From positions 1 through 64,000 of the forward strand of contig NZ_JAAFKG010000031.1 in assembly GCF_013299185.1 (NCBI RefSeq): DNA of 64,000 nucleotides, in the 5' to 3' direction. Positions 45,415-53,858 of the stretch are shown here, in pieces. Under the pieces are notes generated by a model. The model was not told the origin of the DNA. It worked only from the letters and a program-made list of their open reading frames with translations, and did no database searches. The position numbers and the translations under genes were made by a program. The DNA comes from Microcoleus sp. bin48.metabat.b7b8b9.023 (GTDB lineage Bacteria > Cyanobacteriota > Cyanobacteriia > Cyanobacteriales > Microcoleaceae). The number at the start of each line of letters is the position of its first letter. Position 1 is the stretch's first letter.

Positions 45415-46038
45415 GTGACAGCTACTACAACTATACCTAAAAATGCCGACCAAAAATTAGATACAGAACCGCCGTCAAAATCAGTAAATACAGCAGAAAA
45501 TCAGCCAAAATCAGACTCCCATAAAGTCATACCTCTAGAAAAGTTTTTAGTCAGACCTCGTGATAAAATGGAGTGGGTTGACGGCAACTTAGTAGAGAAA
45601 ACAGGAATGACATTCAAACACGGTCTCGCTCAAGTTAATCTAGCTACTGACTGGAGAAATTATAAAAATTCCAGCGGACAGGGAGGAGAAGTTATTACCG
45701 AAATACTTTGCTACACTGGCAAAAATGGTCTCCGTCCCGATGTCGCTTACATCACTCCTGAACTTTTGCCACCATCAGGAAATTTTACATCATTTTCCCA
45801 AAGCTTCCCACTCATTGCAGAAATTGCATCTCCTGAAGATAGTGCCGAAGAGTTATTTGCAAAAGGTCAAGAATATTTGGCATCGGGATGTTTAGAAGTT
45901 TGGTTGCTGTTTCCTGAAGCGAGATTGATATTTGTAAATGCAGGGGAACGCTGGCTGTTGTTTAATCCAGATGAAGTTGTTAACACTCAAAGGGTACTTA
46001 CAGGTTTTAGCGTAGCTGTCAGTGAACTACTCATTTAA
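45415..46038 (+). CDS. Uma2-family (DUF820) putative endonuclease
   Basis: 207 residues with a PD-(D/E)XK-like fold of the Uma2 family, very abundant in cyanobacteria. Seen: MEWVDGNLVEKTGMT, RPDVAYIT (PDVxF-type Asp), LIAEIASPEDSAEELFAKGQ (E-x-x-SP) and VWLLFPEARLIFV. GTG 45415, preceded by GAGAGG, is the start. The polar N-terminal 35 residues are atypical. Biological role unknown; no nuclease activity can be assumed. Confidence 0.9.
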   Translation: MTATTTIPKNADQKLDTEPPSKSVNTAENQPKSDSHKVIPLEKFLVRPRDKMEWVDGNLVEKTGMTFKHGLAQVNLATDWRNYKNSSGQGGEVITEILCYTGKNGLRPDVAYITPELLPPSGNFTSFSQSFPLIAEIASPEDSAEELFAKGQEYLASGCLEVWLLFPEARLIFVNAGERWLLFNPDEVVNTQRVLTGFSVAVSELLI

Positions 46039-46230
46039 AAAAACTTAAATTGTTTTGCTAAATATTCAGATTTTATTGAAATTAATGATTGCTTAATCTC
46101 TCTCTTCTCCTCCTCTGCACCCTCTGCACCCTCTACCATGCGGTTCATTCATAAAAATCTTGGTAAAATTTTAGCAAAAATGTCCTCAAAGTTTGTTAAG
46201 CTGTTCTAGCAGTTTTTTTTGACCACAGTA

Positions 46231-47751
46231 ATGAGTCAGCAGGCAACCCTATTCCAGTACAAACCACTACACAAGCCAAATCAACTGATTTGCGGAACTG
46301 GTCAAACCGCTGTAGTGACTGGGTGGACTGTAAAGCAAGCGATCGCCAAACGCCTTGACCCCCATGAGTTTGCTGTGATTGGACAGTTGTACAGTTCAAC
46401 TCGTGGAATTAGCTTTCTGATTCGGAATCTTTTATTCAATCCCCATGTCCGCTTTTTAGTAATAATGAACGCTACAAAAGAAGACCTCAATGCTGGTGGA
46501 TGTAAGTGCCTGCTGGACTTCTTCCGTAATGGGTTTACAGAAGGAACCAGTGATACCGGACGAAAATGTTGGGTGATTAAATCTCCCATTACTGGGTATA
46601 TTGATATTGAAATTCCAGCTAATGCTTTGGAACAATTACGACAATCTATAGAAGAACCTGTAGAAGCAAAATCCATTTCTGAAGCTGTAGCCTCTGTCAA
46701 GTCTTATTCACAACAGAACATACTTGAACCCTGGGGTAATTACTTAGAATTTCCTATCTCTGAAATCGTTCCTACTATTCAACCTGGACCGCGTTACGGT
46801 CATCGGATAGAAGGAACAACTATTGCAGAAACTTGGGTTAAAATTATTCATCGCATCAAAACAACAGGTACAATTCGACCGACTGGCTACGATGGCAAAT
46901 GGCAAGAATTAATTGATTTAATAGCTGTGGTGAAAAATGAGCCACCAGGCTTTTATTTCCCGGAACCAAATTATCTGCCCATTGATCGTCCTTTTGTTCA
47001 AGAATACACTTCACAAATATTAGATGATTCAGTGAAACGAGAAGGTGTTAAATACACTTATGGGCAGCGTCTTCGTTCTTGGTTTGGTGGACGCGACCAG
47101 ATTGAACAAGTTATTAATAAATTAATAGGTGAGATTGACGCTGCTAGTGCAGTTATGTCGCTGTGGGATGTAGCCGATCACGATTCAGGTGGTAGTCCAT
47201 GCCTTAACCATATCTGGCTAAGAGTTGTGGATAACGAACTGTCAATGACTGCTACTTTCCGCAGTAACGATATGTTTAGCGCTTGGCCCGCTAACGCTAT
47301 AGGATTGCGAAAATTGCAAGAACATATTCGAGACGCGATCGCTCAGCGATCGGAGTACGATCTAAAGATGGGTCCACTGATTACCATTAGTCAGAGTGCC
47401 CATATCTACGATGATACTTTCGATTCAGTTGACCGGATTATCAACCAGCACTACCAAAAAATTGTTGATACAGAACGTAGGCGTTGTTTTGATCCAACTT
47501 ATTCTGATTGCGATCCAGTCGGAAACTTCTTAATTAAAGTGGAGGATAAAGCAATAGTTGTTTCCCAAACAACTCCTGGCAGTGGCGAGATTACCAAGCA
47601 TTATAGTGGCAGAGATCCTCTCAAGCTATTACGAGAAATTTGTGCTAATTCTCCGGCAATACAGCCCGAACATTCAGGTTACTTAGGGCTAGAAATCCAG
47701 AAGGCTTTTGGCTGCATTGCAACTGGCAAAAAATATATTCAGGATCAATAA
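46231..47751 (+). CDS. Thymidylate-synthase-like protein with N-terminal MtrA-like (DUF4346) domain
   Basis: 506 residues from ATG 46231 (an in-frame TTG lies 12 bases upstream). N-terminal about 1-110: DUF4346/MtrA-like (GTGQTAVVTGWTVKQAIAKR.., NPHVRFLVIMNATKEDLNAG). C-terminal half: thymidylate-synthase fold with catalytic Cys324 in SPCLNHIWLRV, phosphate-binding FRSNDMFSAW (RSxD), Asn in PANAIG, and SQSAHIYDD (the TS H..Y motif). The retained Asn suggests dUMP rather than dCMP as substrate. The architecture resembles archaeal ThyA-like proteins. It heads a three-gene AT-richer operon on deoxynucleotides; 38 bases to the next gene. Reductive methylation of dUMP or hydroxymethylation are both possible. 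Confidence 0.75.
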   Translation: MSQQATLFQYKPLHKPNQLICGTGQTAVVTGWTVKQAIAKRLDPHEFAVIGQLYSSTRGISFLIRNLLFNPHVRFLVIMNATKEDLNAGGCKCLLDFFRNGFTEGTSDTGRKCWVIKSPITGYIDIEIPANALEQLRQSIEEPVEAKSISEAVASVKSYSQQNILEPWGNYLEFPISEIVPTIQPGPRYGHRIEGTTIAETWVKIIHRIKTTGTIRPTGYDGKWQELIDLIAVVKNEPPGFYFPEPNYLPIDRPFVQEYTSQILDDSVKREGVKYTYGQRLRSWFGGRDQIEQVINKLIGEIDAASAVMSLWDVADHDSGGSPCLNHIWLRVVDNELSMTATFRSNDMFSAWPANAIGLRKLQEHIRDAIAQRSEYDLKMGPLITISQSAHIYDDTFDSVDRIINQHYQKIVDTERRRCFDPTYSDCDPVGNFLIKVEDKAIVVSQTTPGSGEITKHYSGRDPLKLLREICANSPAIQPEHSGYLGLEIQKAFGCIATGKKYIQDQ

Positions 47752-47789
47752 ATCTAAGCGTCGTAAAGTTAAAGCATAGGAAATAGTTT

Positions 47790-48665
47790 ATGTCGGTTCT
47801 AAGCGAGTGGGATATTATCAACGAGCTAGGTAGAGGTATATTGATTTATCCTTTCTACGAGAGAAGAAAGAGCATCAGAGGTTGCTGTTTATGCCTCAGG
47901 GCAAGTGAATATGCTTATACATTTAACATAGCTGAACCGACTCAAGAGCCACAAGACTTGCTTTTTACAGATCAGGATAATAATAAATTTATTAAAATTC
48001 CGAGCCGAAAAACTGCTATAATATGGACTGAGGAATCAGTATTTCTGGGTAATTATTTATGTGGCTCTCTTCATTCAACAGTAAAGCTAGTATCACAAGG
48101 CCTTGGACATATTGGAACAAGAGTTAATCCTAATTATGGAGGTGTTATGGCTATAGCTCTCCATAATTTATCAGACAATGAGATACAGATTCAAGTAGGT
48201 GAGACTATTGCATATTTAAGAATTCATAGGTTGAGTTCAAAATCTTCTTTTCCGTCGCAGTCTAGGGAGTCTCCTGGCAAGGTTAATGATGCTATTCCTG
48301 AAGGATGTCGAAGACCGAAAAAACTTAGTGACTGGTTGTTCAACGATGATCCACAAAATCGTTGGCGACAAGGACACCCTGAGGATATTAGGAAAATGTT
48401 AGAGGCATCACCAGAATATCAAACAGCCAAGGATGAGCTTAAACAAAAATCTATCGGCTACCGTTTAGTTGGTAAGCATTGGCCACAGTGGGAGCCGATG
48501 GTTTGGACTGGGATTATCGGGGCATTAGCAGCAATTGTGGCAGGTATTCCAGGATGGATAGCATTTGTGAGATCTTCTTCGCCACCTTCTTTTGATCCAA
48601 CACCAATCATCACACCAAAGACACAAATAGCACCCACTCCTAAAGCAACCTCGGTTCCAAAATAA
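47790..48665 (+). CDS. dCTP-deaminase/dUTPase-fold protein with C-terminal membrane helix
   Basis: 291 residues. Residues 1-150 match the Dcd/dUTPase superfamily: MSVLSEWDIINELGRG start, then SLHSTVKLVSQGLGHIGTRV, NPNYGGVMAIALHN, and VGETIAYLRIHRL. The usual catalytic acids seem absent: the dUTPase GVID Asp is Asn113, and the Dcd Glu three residues before the conserved Asn is Ala123. A linker, then one membrane helix at about 238-261 (VWTGIIGALAAIVAGIPGWI) and a Pro/Thr-rich tail. Membrane anchoring is unusual for the family. It may bind (sense) a pyrimidine nucleotide, or be an atypical enzyme. Alignments were made by eye. Confidence 0.7.
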   Translation: MSVLSEWDIINELGRGILIYPFYERRKSIRGCCLCLRASEYAYTFNIAEPTQEPQDLLFTDQDNNKFIKIPSRKTAIIWTEESVFLGNYLCGSLHSTVKLVSQGLGHIGTRVNPNYGGVMAIALHNLSDNEIQIQVGETIAYLRIHRLSSKSSFPSQSRESPGKVNDAIPEGCRRPKKLSDWLFNDDPQNRWRQGHPEDIRKMLEASPEYQTAKDELKQKSIGYRLVGKHWPQWEPMVWTGIIGALAAIVAGIPGWIAFVRSSSPPSFDPTPIITPKTQIAPTPKATSVPK

Positions 48666-48690
48666 TACTGTTGAGAAAGCGTAAAAATCA

Positions 48691-49674
48691 ATGAACAAAG
48701 TATATATATCTGGTGCTTTAACAGGAATTGAGAAACCAGCAGAAGTCAAGAGTTTCTATGAAGCCATTGGTTTGCTTTGCCAGGAAATAGGTTTTCAAGC
48801 TTATGTTCCGCATATGTATACCGATCCTATCAATAACCCTGATGTTAGTCCTAGCCAAGTATTTGAAAGAGACAAGCATCAGGTAAGTACATCAGATTTA
48901 GTTATTGCTTATCTTGGTTCCTTCTCTTTTGGTGTGGGAATGGAGCTAGCTTATGCTGAAACGAATAACATTCCTATTGTGATTATTTATGAAAAAGATA
49001 AAGTTATATCAAGATTTCCACTTGGTATCCCTACACTAATTGCTGAAGTTCAATTCCAGACTTATGAAGATGCTTTGAACCAACTCAAAAACGTTTTGGA
49101 ACAGAAAAAAATACAGCAGCTTATGAAGAAAACTTATCAAAGACCAAATTGGGACGAATACTTTTTAATGTTGGCAAAATTGGCCGCGACTCGATCGACT
49201 TGTCTGGCTTTTCCCGTCGGCGCGGTAATCGCTAAAAACAGGCAAGTTTTAGCTACGGGTTACAACGGTTCCCCCTCAGGTACGGTACACTGCACGGCTC
49301 AAGGCTTCTGCTATCCGGGTTTGAGCAGTTGCGACGCTAGCAAAACTTTGCCGTCGCGGGCGGTTCACGCTGAAGCAAATGCGATCGCCACTGCTGCCAA
49401 ACACGGGATATCTACGGCTGGGGCTAGTATTTACGTGACTTTAGAACCCTGCATTTATTGTTTGAAATTAATTATTTCCGCCGGCATTCGCGAAGTATTT
49501 TACGAAACTGTTTTTAACAGCGGAGAAAAAGCTGAGTTGAGAGATTCTTTTATTGCCGATGGTATTGTTGAATTCAAACAAATTAAGCTATCTGAAAGTA
49601 CAGCAAAAAGATCGGCTTCATTTCTGCTGAATGCTACATCTGTGCCTAAAGACGATCGACCATTCGGTTCGTAG
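48691..49674 (+). CDS. Fusion of nucleoside 2-deoxyribosyltransferase-like and dCMP deaminase domains
   Basis: 327 residues. N-terminal about 1-135: nucleoside deoxyribosyltransferase-like Rossmann fold (MNKVYISGALTG.., VFERDKHQVSTSDLVIAYLG, SFGVGMELAYA with the E of the active site). C-terminal from about 147: zinc-dependent dCMP deaminase with H226 in VHAEANAI and C254/C257 in EPCIYC, plus the extra zinc-type FCYPGLSSC. The two halves differ in base composition: the first is AT-rich, the second carries CGATCG/GCGATCGC sites like the host genes. An in-frame ATG at 49123 could start the deaminase alone. Last gene of the cassette, 25 bases after the preceding gene. Confidence 0.8.
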   Translation: MNKVYISGALTGIEKPAEVKSFYEAIGLLCQEIGFQAYVPHMYTDPINNPDVSPSQVFERDKHQVSTSDLVIAYLGSFSFGVGMELAYAETNNIPIVIIYEKDKVISRFPLGIPTLIAEVQFQTYEDALNQLKNVLEQKKIQQLMKKTYQRPNWDEYFLMLAKLAATRSTCLAFPVGAVIAKNRQVLATGYNGSPSGTVHCTAQGFCYPGLSSCDASKTLPSRAVHAEANAIATAAKHGISTAGASIYVTLEPCIYCLKLIISAGIREVFYETVFNSGEKAELRDSFIADGIVEFKQIKLSESTAKRSASFLLNATSVPKDDRPFGS

Positions 49675-49775
49675 TGAGGACTTTAGTCCGCATCCAATCA
49701 GGACTAAAGTCCTCACTACTAACCTGTGAGGACTTTAGTCCGCATCCAATCAGGACTAAAGTCCTCACTACTAAC
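49671..49775. repeat. Tandem inverted repeats GTAGTGAGGACTTTAGTCC
   Basis: Two adjacent hairpins: 49671-49689 with 49701-49719, and 49726-49741 with 49753-49771. The first overlaps the last codons (..GS stop) of the preceding gene. Probably acts as a bidirectional transcript end between convergent genes. Confidence 0.85.
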
Positions 49776-49779
49776 CAGA

Positions 49780-50283
49780 TCAATCAAACTCATTGACAGC
49801 TTGCAAATAGTCGATCGCCGCATCTATCCTCGAACTATACTTAAAAGCAAACTGATCGAACCAATATCTCTCATCGGAATTTTTATCTAAATTTTTCAGC
49901 CAAACCTGAGCTTGCCTAACTTTTTGCCTGTGCGTTTGCACGTCTAACTCTGACGGCACAATTTTTTCTGGGGGTTTCGGTGTTAGTGCAGTCACTTCCT
50001 GAGATTTATTTTCTGCTTCGTGCAGAGGCTGAAGCGGTTCCTGTGCAGCCACTTCCCGAGCTTTATTTTGTGCTGCGTATTCAGCCTTAATTTCAGCTAA
50101 ATCTTTGTCAAGATTACCAGGATACTTAATATCTGCTGTTTTAAATGTTTGATTTGACGGTGCTGCTGCTGGTTGGGAAAGCGGTTGTGCTTCCACTGGC
50201 GGCTGACTTGGCACGTCGCGATTTTTTTGAGATGCTTGATATTCTGCCCTAAGTTCAGCTAACAAGCGATCGATCGATTCCAT
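49780..50283 (-). CDS. Slr1339-family (salt-stress protein family) protein
   Basis: 167 residues. N-terminal half has two copies of a helical unit, LLAELRAEYQASQKNRDV and DLAEIKAEYAAQNKAREV, in a Pro/Gln-rich low-complexity region. C-terminal half AQVWLKNLDKNSDERYWFDQ..FAIDYL-like block (..SSRIDAAIDYLQAV) fits the cyanobacterial Slr1339 family. Soluble; molecular role unknown. It is downstream of, and on the same strand as, the VWA gene. Confidence 0.7.
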   Translation of the reverse strand: MESIDRLLAELRAEYQASQKNRDVPSQPPVEAQPLSQPAAAPSNQTFKTADIKYPGNLDKDLAEIKAEYAAQNKAREVAAQEPLQPLHEAENKSQEVTALTPKPPEKIVPSELDVQTHRQKVRQAQVWLKNLDKNSDERYWFDQFAFKYSSRIDAAIDYLQAVNEFD

Positions 50284-50359
50284 GACTTAAAACCCCCTTT
50301 AAAAAATCCTGCCCAGGAACCAGGCACAAATATAATCTCGCAAACAACGCACAGCCTCC

Positions 50360-50965
50360 TCAATCAGTTATTGCATTCAGCAATACTTCCGTCAGGGTCA
50401 TTCCTTCGATATCATCCATCGTCACTGTATCAACGATATCGAATTTAGCCCCAGCGCTTTGCAGTTCGTCATCCAATATCTTGAGAAACTTAGTCGCTTC
50501 CGGGGCATTCCCTACCTGAATGAAGGAAATCGCCAGCTCTTCATCTCGATCGAGCTTCCGCGATGCCTCTATAATCGTTTTCATCACTTCTTTGCGATCG
50601 TCCGGTTCGCCGTCCGTCACCACTAATATGGTTTCGCCATTTGGCTTGGTCTTACCGGATGCTTTGCGCTGAAAATAATTGTTGAGAGAATCTAGCAGCA
50701 CCGCAGCCAAATTTGTAGTCCCGGAAGGTTCGTTTTCTTGGAAGATTTGCACTACTTTAGCTGATGTTACATTCTCGTAGCGTTTGAAGCGACCAGAAAA
50801 AACGTAAACTGTGATGCCGTCTGGGTCAAGTTCTTCGCATTTATTCGCCAGTGCGACAGTCGATTCTTGCATCAGCGCCCACCGACTTTTTCCCCCCATC
50901 TGGTCTTTGGTGTACATACTGCCGCTTTTGTCAATGATGATTGTGTAATCGCGGTTCTGAAGCAT
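50360..50965 (-). CDS. VWA-domain protein (TerY-like)
   Basis: A single von Willebrand A domain of 201 residues with a complete MIDAS: DKSGSM (DxSxS), T of PSGTTNLAAVL, and VTDGEPDD (D). No signal peptide, so cytosolic. Resembles TerY-like VWA proteins of stress operons and chaperone complexes. 76 bases upstream of the Slr1339-family gene, suggesting a two-gene unit. Mg2+-dependent protein binding is likely; partner unknown. Confidence 0.85.
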   Translation of the reverse strand: MLQNRDYTIIIDKSGSMYTKDQMGGKSRWALMQESTVALANKCEELDPDGITVYVFSGRFKRYENVTSAKVVQIFQENEPSGTTNLAAVLLDSLNNYFQRKASGKTKPNGETILVVTDGEPDDRKEVMKTIIEASRKLDRDEELAISFIQVGNAPEATKFLKILDDELQSAGAKFDIVDTVTMDDIEGMTLTEVLLNAITD

Positions 50966-51087
50966 ACTATTTTTCCTGTTAATTAAGAAGTTTTTCCCAA
51001 AAAGAGCAAAACCAGCGAGCCGAAGCGGTTGAGCTTGATGTTGCTCGCTGCGTTTTTTAGTTGATTTGCGATCGCAAATACCCGAAT

Positions 51088-51564
51088 TTAAGCTGCAACT
51101 AAAGCGTTTTTAAGTGGCTTCCAGCTAAAAGCTCGATCGCCCCCCATCTCTACTGCTATTTTAACTCGCGGCTCTAGCGTCGGCAAAACAGTCAAATACT
51201 CAACTTCCTGACTCGACAAAACCTGCCCTTCAATAATCCAAAGCACCAGTCCTTTTGATTTCGGCGGCAAATTATCTAATTGAGTTTGCAACATCGGAGG
51301 TACGTAGTAGGTGTAACCCACAGCCCCTTCATTGCCAGTAGTTTTCTTGCCCAAATGTGGCGGCCGCACCCCGTGAACTCCGGTCAAATACATCGCCAAA
51401 TCGCCCAAACCCCGCGCCGTAATTGTGTACGCACCGTAGCCGGCAGCCCGCAGCCGTCGCAGGTAACGGCCCTCAAATCCTCCCTCTAAAGGAACGTACA
51501 GGGCTAGCGACCCCGACTTTTCCAAATCCCGAATCATATCCGCACCAGTTGTAATCAGTCCCAT
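51088..51564 (-). CDS. ndhN: NAD(P)H dehydrogenase subunit NdhN
   Basis: 158-residue peripheral subunit specific to cyanobacterial/chloroplast NDH-1, on the stromal arm. Seen: MGLITTGADMIRDLEKSGSL, GGFEGRYLRRLRAAGYGAY, LGDLAMYLTGVHGVRPPHLG and YYVPPMLQTQLDNLPPKSKG. Divergent from the S10 ribosomal operon across 432 bases. Shared with both respiratory and CO2-uptake NDH-1 forms. Confidence 0.96.
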   Translation of the reverse strand: MGLITTGADMIRDLEKSGSLALYVPLEGGFEGRYLRRLRAAGYGAYTITARGLGDLAMYLTGVHGVRPPHLGKKTTGNEGAVGYTYYVPPMLQTQLDNLPPKSKGLVLWIIEGQVLSSQEVEYLTVLPTLEPRVKIAVEMGGDRAFSWKPLKNALVAA

Positions 51565-51665
51565 AAATTTGTCTAGCCTGCTGTTTTAAATTTGGTCGAT
51601 CGCCCGTTGCGAGCTTAAAGTATTATAAATGCTAAAGCTGAGGCGACAAAGTTATCAAATAGGCC

Positions 51666-51695
51666 TTGACAAATAGCAAACACTTCATGTACTAT
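51666..51695 (+). promoter_or_regulatory. Sigma-70-type promoter of the S10-spc operon
   Basis: TTGACA at 51666-51671 and TACTAT at 51690-51695, spacing 18 bases. Transcription from about 51702 would give a leader of about 295 bases before rplC. Read by eye only. Confidence 0.55.
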
Positions 51696-51927
51696 TGTGA
51701 ACTGGCGCTGTCAAAGGATACTGAGTAGCTTGCTATCCAAGTCCTAGCCCAAATAAGCAAGACCGAAATCAAAGTCGGAGATCGAACAGGTAAAAAACCT
51801 AGAATCTCAACCCTTGCAAGACTTCCACAAGCTCGCTCCCAAATTTAAAACTCAAATTTTAAACACCGAGGAAGGCTGTTGGTTGATAACAGTTAATTGC
51901 AGGAACACTGAAATAGATGTTTCTGCA

Positions 51928-51973
51928 CAAGAGCAAGCGGATTGACGTAAACTTCGCAATCCGAAACCTCTTG
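51928..51973 (+). promoter_or_regulatory. Hairpin in the rplC leader
   Basis: Two stacked stems: outer CAAGAG (51928-51933)/CTCTTG (51968-51973) and inner CGGATTG (51938-51944)/CAATCCG (51957-51963). It is directly upstream of rplC. In other bacteria S10 leaders bind ribosomal protein L4 for feedback; whether this does is not known. Confidence 0.5.
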
Positions 51974-51996
51974 CGTAAATAAAAGGAAAAAAATCC

Positions 51997-52632
51997 GTGT
52001 CTGTAGGCATTCTTGGCACTAAACTAGGCATGACTCAAGTGTTTGACGCCGAAGGGAGAGCAATCCCCGTCACCGTCATACAAGCAGGGCCTTGTACAGT
52101 AACTCAAATCAAAACTAAACAAACTGATGGCTACACTGCCATTCAGATTGGATACGAAGAAGTAAAACCAAAGGCTCTCAACAAGCCAGAATTGGGACAC
52201 CTTGCCAAGTCGGGGGCGAATCCATTGCGCCACTTGCACGAATACCGCTTGGAAGATACCAGTTCCTTTGAATTAGGCCAACAAGTAAAAGCAGACGCTT
52301 TTACACCGGGGCAAATCGTAGATGTCATCGGTACCAGCATCGGTAAAGGTTTTGCAGGCTTTCAAAAGCGCCACAACTTCAAACGCGGCCCCATGTCTCA
52401 CGGTTCTAAGAATCACCGCGAACCTGGATCGATCGGACCTGGAACCACTCCCGGACGCGTCTATCCCGGTAAAAGAATGGCAGGACGCATGGGCAACGTT
52501 CAAGTTACCGTCCGCAAACTGACAATTGTCCGGGTGGATGCAGAGCAGAATTTGTTGCTGATCAAGGGAGCAGTTCCCGGAAAAGCTGGCGCCTTAGTCA
52601 ATGTTGTTCCTGAGAAAAAAGTTGGGTGGTAG
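51997..52632 (+). CDS. rplC: 50S ribosomal protein L3
   Basis: Early-assembly protein near the peptidyl-transferase centre. 211 residues; blocks [40 protein letters not shown] and [15 protein letters not shown] are diagnostic. GTG start after AAAGGA. First gene of the operon; rpsJ is not upstream, as usual in cyanobacteria where it lies with the str genes. Confidence 0.98.
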   Translation: MSVGILGTKLGMTQVFDAEGRAIPVTVIQAGPCTVTQIKTKQTDGYTAIQIGYEEVKPKALNKPELGHLAKSGANPLRHLHEYRLEDTSSFELGQQVKADAFTPGQIVDVIGTSIGKGFAGFQKRHNFKRGPMSHGSKNHREPGSIGPGTTPGRVYPGKRMAGRMGNVQVTVRKLTIVRVDAEQNLLLIKGAVPGKAGALVNVVPEKKVGW

Positions 52633-52769
52633 TTATTGGTTATTGGTTATTTGTTATTGGTTATTTGTTATTAGCAACAACTAACAACTGACAATCAACA
52701 AATAACAACCAACAACTGACAATCAACAAATAATAACAGACAACTAACAACAGACAAAGGACAAAAGAT
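52633..52769. repeat. rplC-rplD spacer made of TTATTGG and AACAACT-type heptamers
   Basis: GGTTATT units on the left and AACAACT/ACAATCA units on the right, nearly complementary overall, so the transcribed spacer may fold as a long hairpin. Confidence 0.85.
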
Positions 52770-53402
52770 ATGGTTAACTGTGTAGTGCGAAATTGGCAAG
52801 GCGAAGAAGTTGGAGAAACAACTTTAGAGCTTCGCGTAGCCAAAGAAGAAAATGCGTCTCACATCGTTCACAGAGCCTTGAGACGGCAAATGGTCAACGC
52901 CCGTCAAGGGAATGCTTGCACCAAAACTCGATCGGAAGTTAGAGGCGGCGGTCGCAAACCCTGGCGTCAAAAAGGCACAGGTCGAGCCAGAGCAGGTTCT
53001 ATCCGTTCTCCGTTGTGGCGGGGCGGCGGTGTCATCTTCGGGCCGAAGCCGAGAGACTTTGAAGTCAAAATGAACAAAAAAGAACGCCGTCTCGCTTTGC
53101 GGACAGCATTCTTTAGCCGTACCGAAGACATCATTGTGGTTGAAGAATTTGCAGAGCAATTTCCGAGACCGAAAAGCAAAGAATTGCTAAGTGCGATCGC
53201 CCGTTGGGGTATCGACGCCCATAAAAAAGTTCTGTTAATCTTGCCAGAACCGCAACTCAACGTTTACCTGTCAGGACGCAACATCGAATTAGTCAACGTC
53301 ATCTTGGCAACTTCTCTGAATGTTTACGACGTTCTCGCGGCTGACAAAATAATCGTCACCTCTACAGCCATAGCAAAAATTCAGGAGATTTACGGTGAGT
53401 AA
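52770..53402 (+). CDS. rplD: 50S ribosomal protein L4
   Basis: 23S-binding protein that lines the exit tunnel and, in some bacteria, represses the S10 operon. 210 residues; [40 protein letters not shown] and [12 protein letters not shown] form the conserved tunnel loop. The last 8 bases overlap rplW. Confidence 0.98.
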   Translation: MVNCVVRNWQGEEVGETTLELRVAKEENASHIVHRALRRQMVNARQGNACTKTRSEVRGGGRKPWRQKGTGRARAGSIRSPLWRGGGVIFGPKPRDFEVKMNKKERRLALRTAFFSRTEDIIVVEEFAEQFPRPKSKELLSAIARWGIDAHKKVLLILPEPQLNVYLSGRNIELVNVILATSLNVYDVLAADKIIVTSTAIAKIQEIYGE

Positions 53403-53703
53403 AATCGACCCCCGCGACTACGCAGATTTGATCCAGCGTCCGATTCTCACCGAGAAAGCTACCCGAATGATGGAATTAAATCAATTCACATTTGACGTAG
53501 CACCAAAAGCGACCAAGCCTCAAATCAAAGCTGCAATCGAAGAACTATTTAAGGTCAAAGTCATTGGCGTCAACACCCAAAACCCGCCGCGCAAAAAGCG
53601 CCGAGTAGGTAAATTCGTCGGCTTTAAACCTTGCTACAAGCGAGCAACAGTAACTCTGCTAGACGGAGACTCCATCCGCAAACTCCTATTCCCAGAAGTT
53701 TAG
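53395..53703 (+). CDS. rplW: 50S ribosomal protein L23
   Basis: Exit-site protein and docking point for trigger factor and SRP. 102 residues; [19 protein letters not shown] and [20 protein letters not shown]. The GTG start at 53395 overlaps rplD, the tightest coupling in the operon. Confidence 0.98.
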   Translation: MSKIDPRDYADLIQRPILTEKATRMMELNQFTFDVAPKATKPQIKAAIEELFKVKVIGVNTQNPPRKKRRVGKFVGFKPCYKRATVTLLDGDSIRKLLFPEV

Positions 53704-53858
53704 CCAATTTTGGATTTTAGATTTTAGATTTTAGATTCCAGTTAACTGATGCAAACTTCCCATCCAGGAAACTCGCAAGTTAACTTAATCCCAAATCTAA
53801 AATCCAAAACTGTCAAGTCCAAAATCCCAAGTCTAAAATCTAAAATCTAAAAGCGATT
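53704..53858. repeat. rplW-rplB spacer with TTTTAGA and AAATCTA heptamers
   Basis: ATTTTAG units at 53710-53738, and TAAAATC/AATCTAA units at 53795-53850, which are mutually complementary and could pair. Confidence 0.8.
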
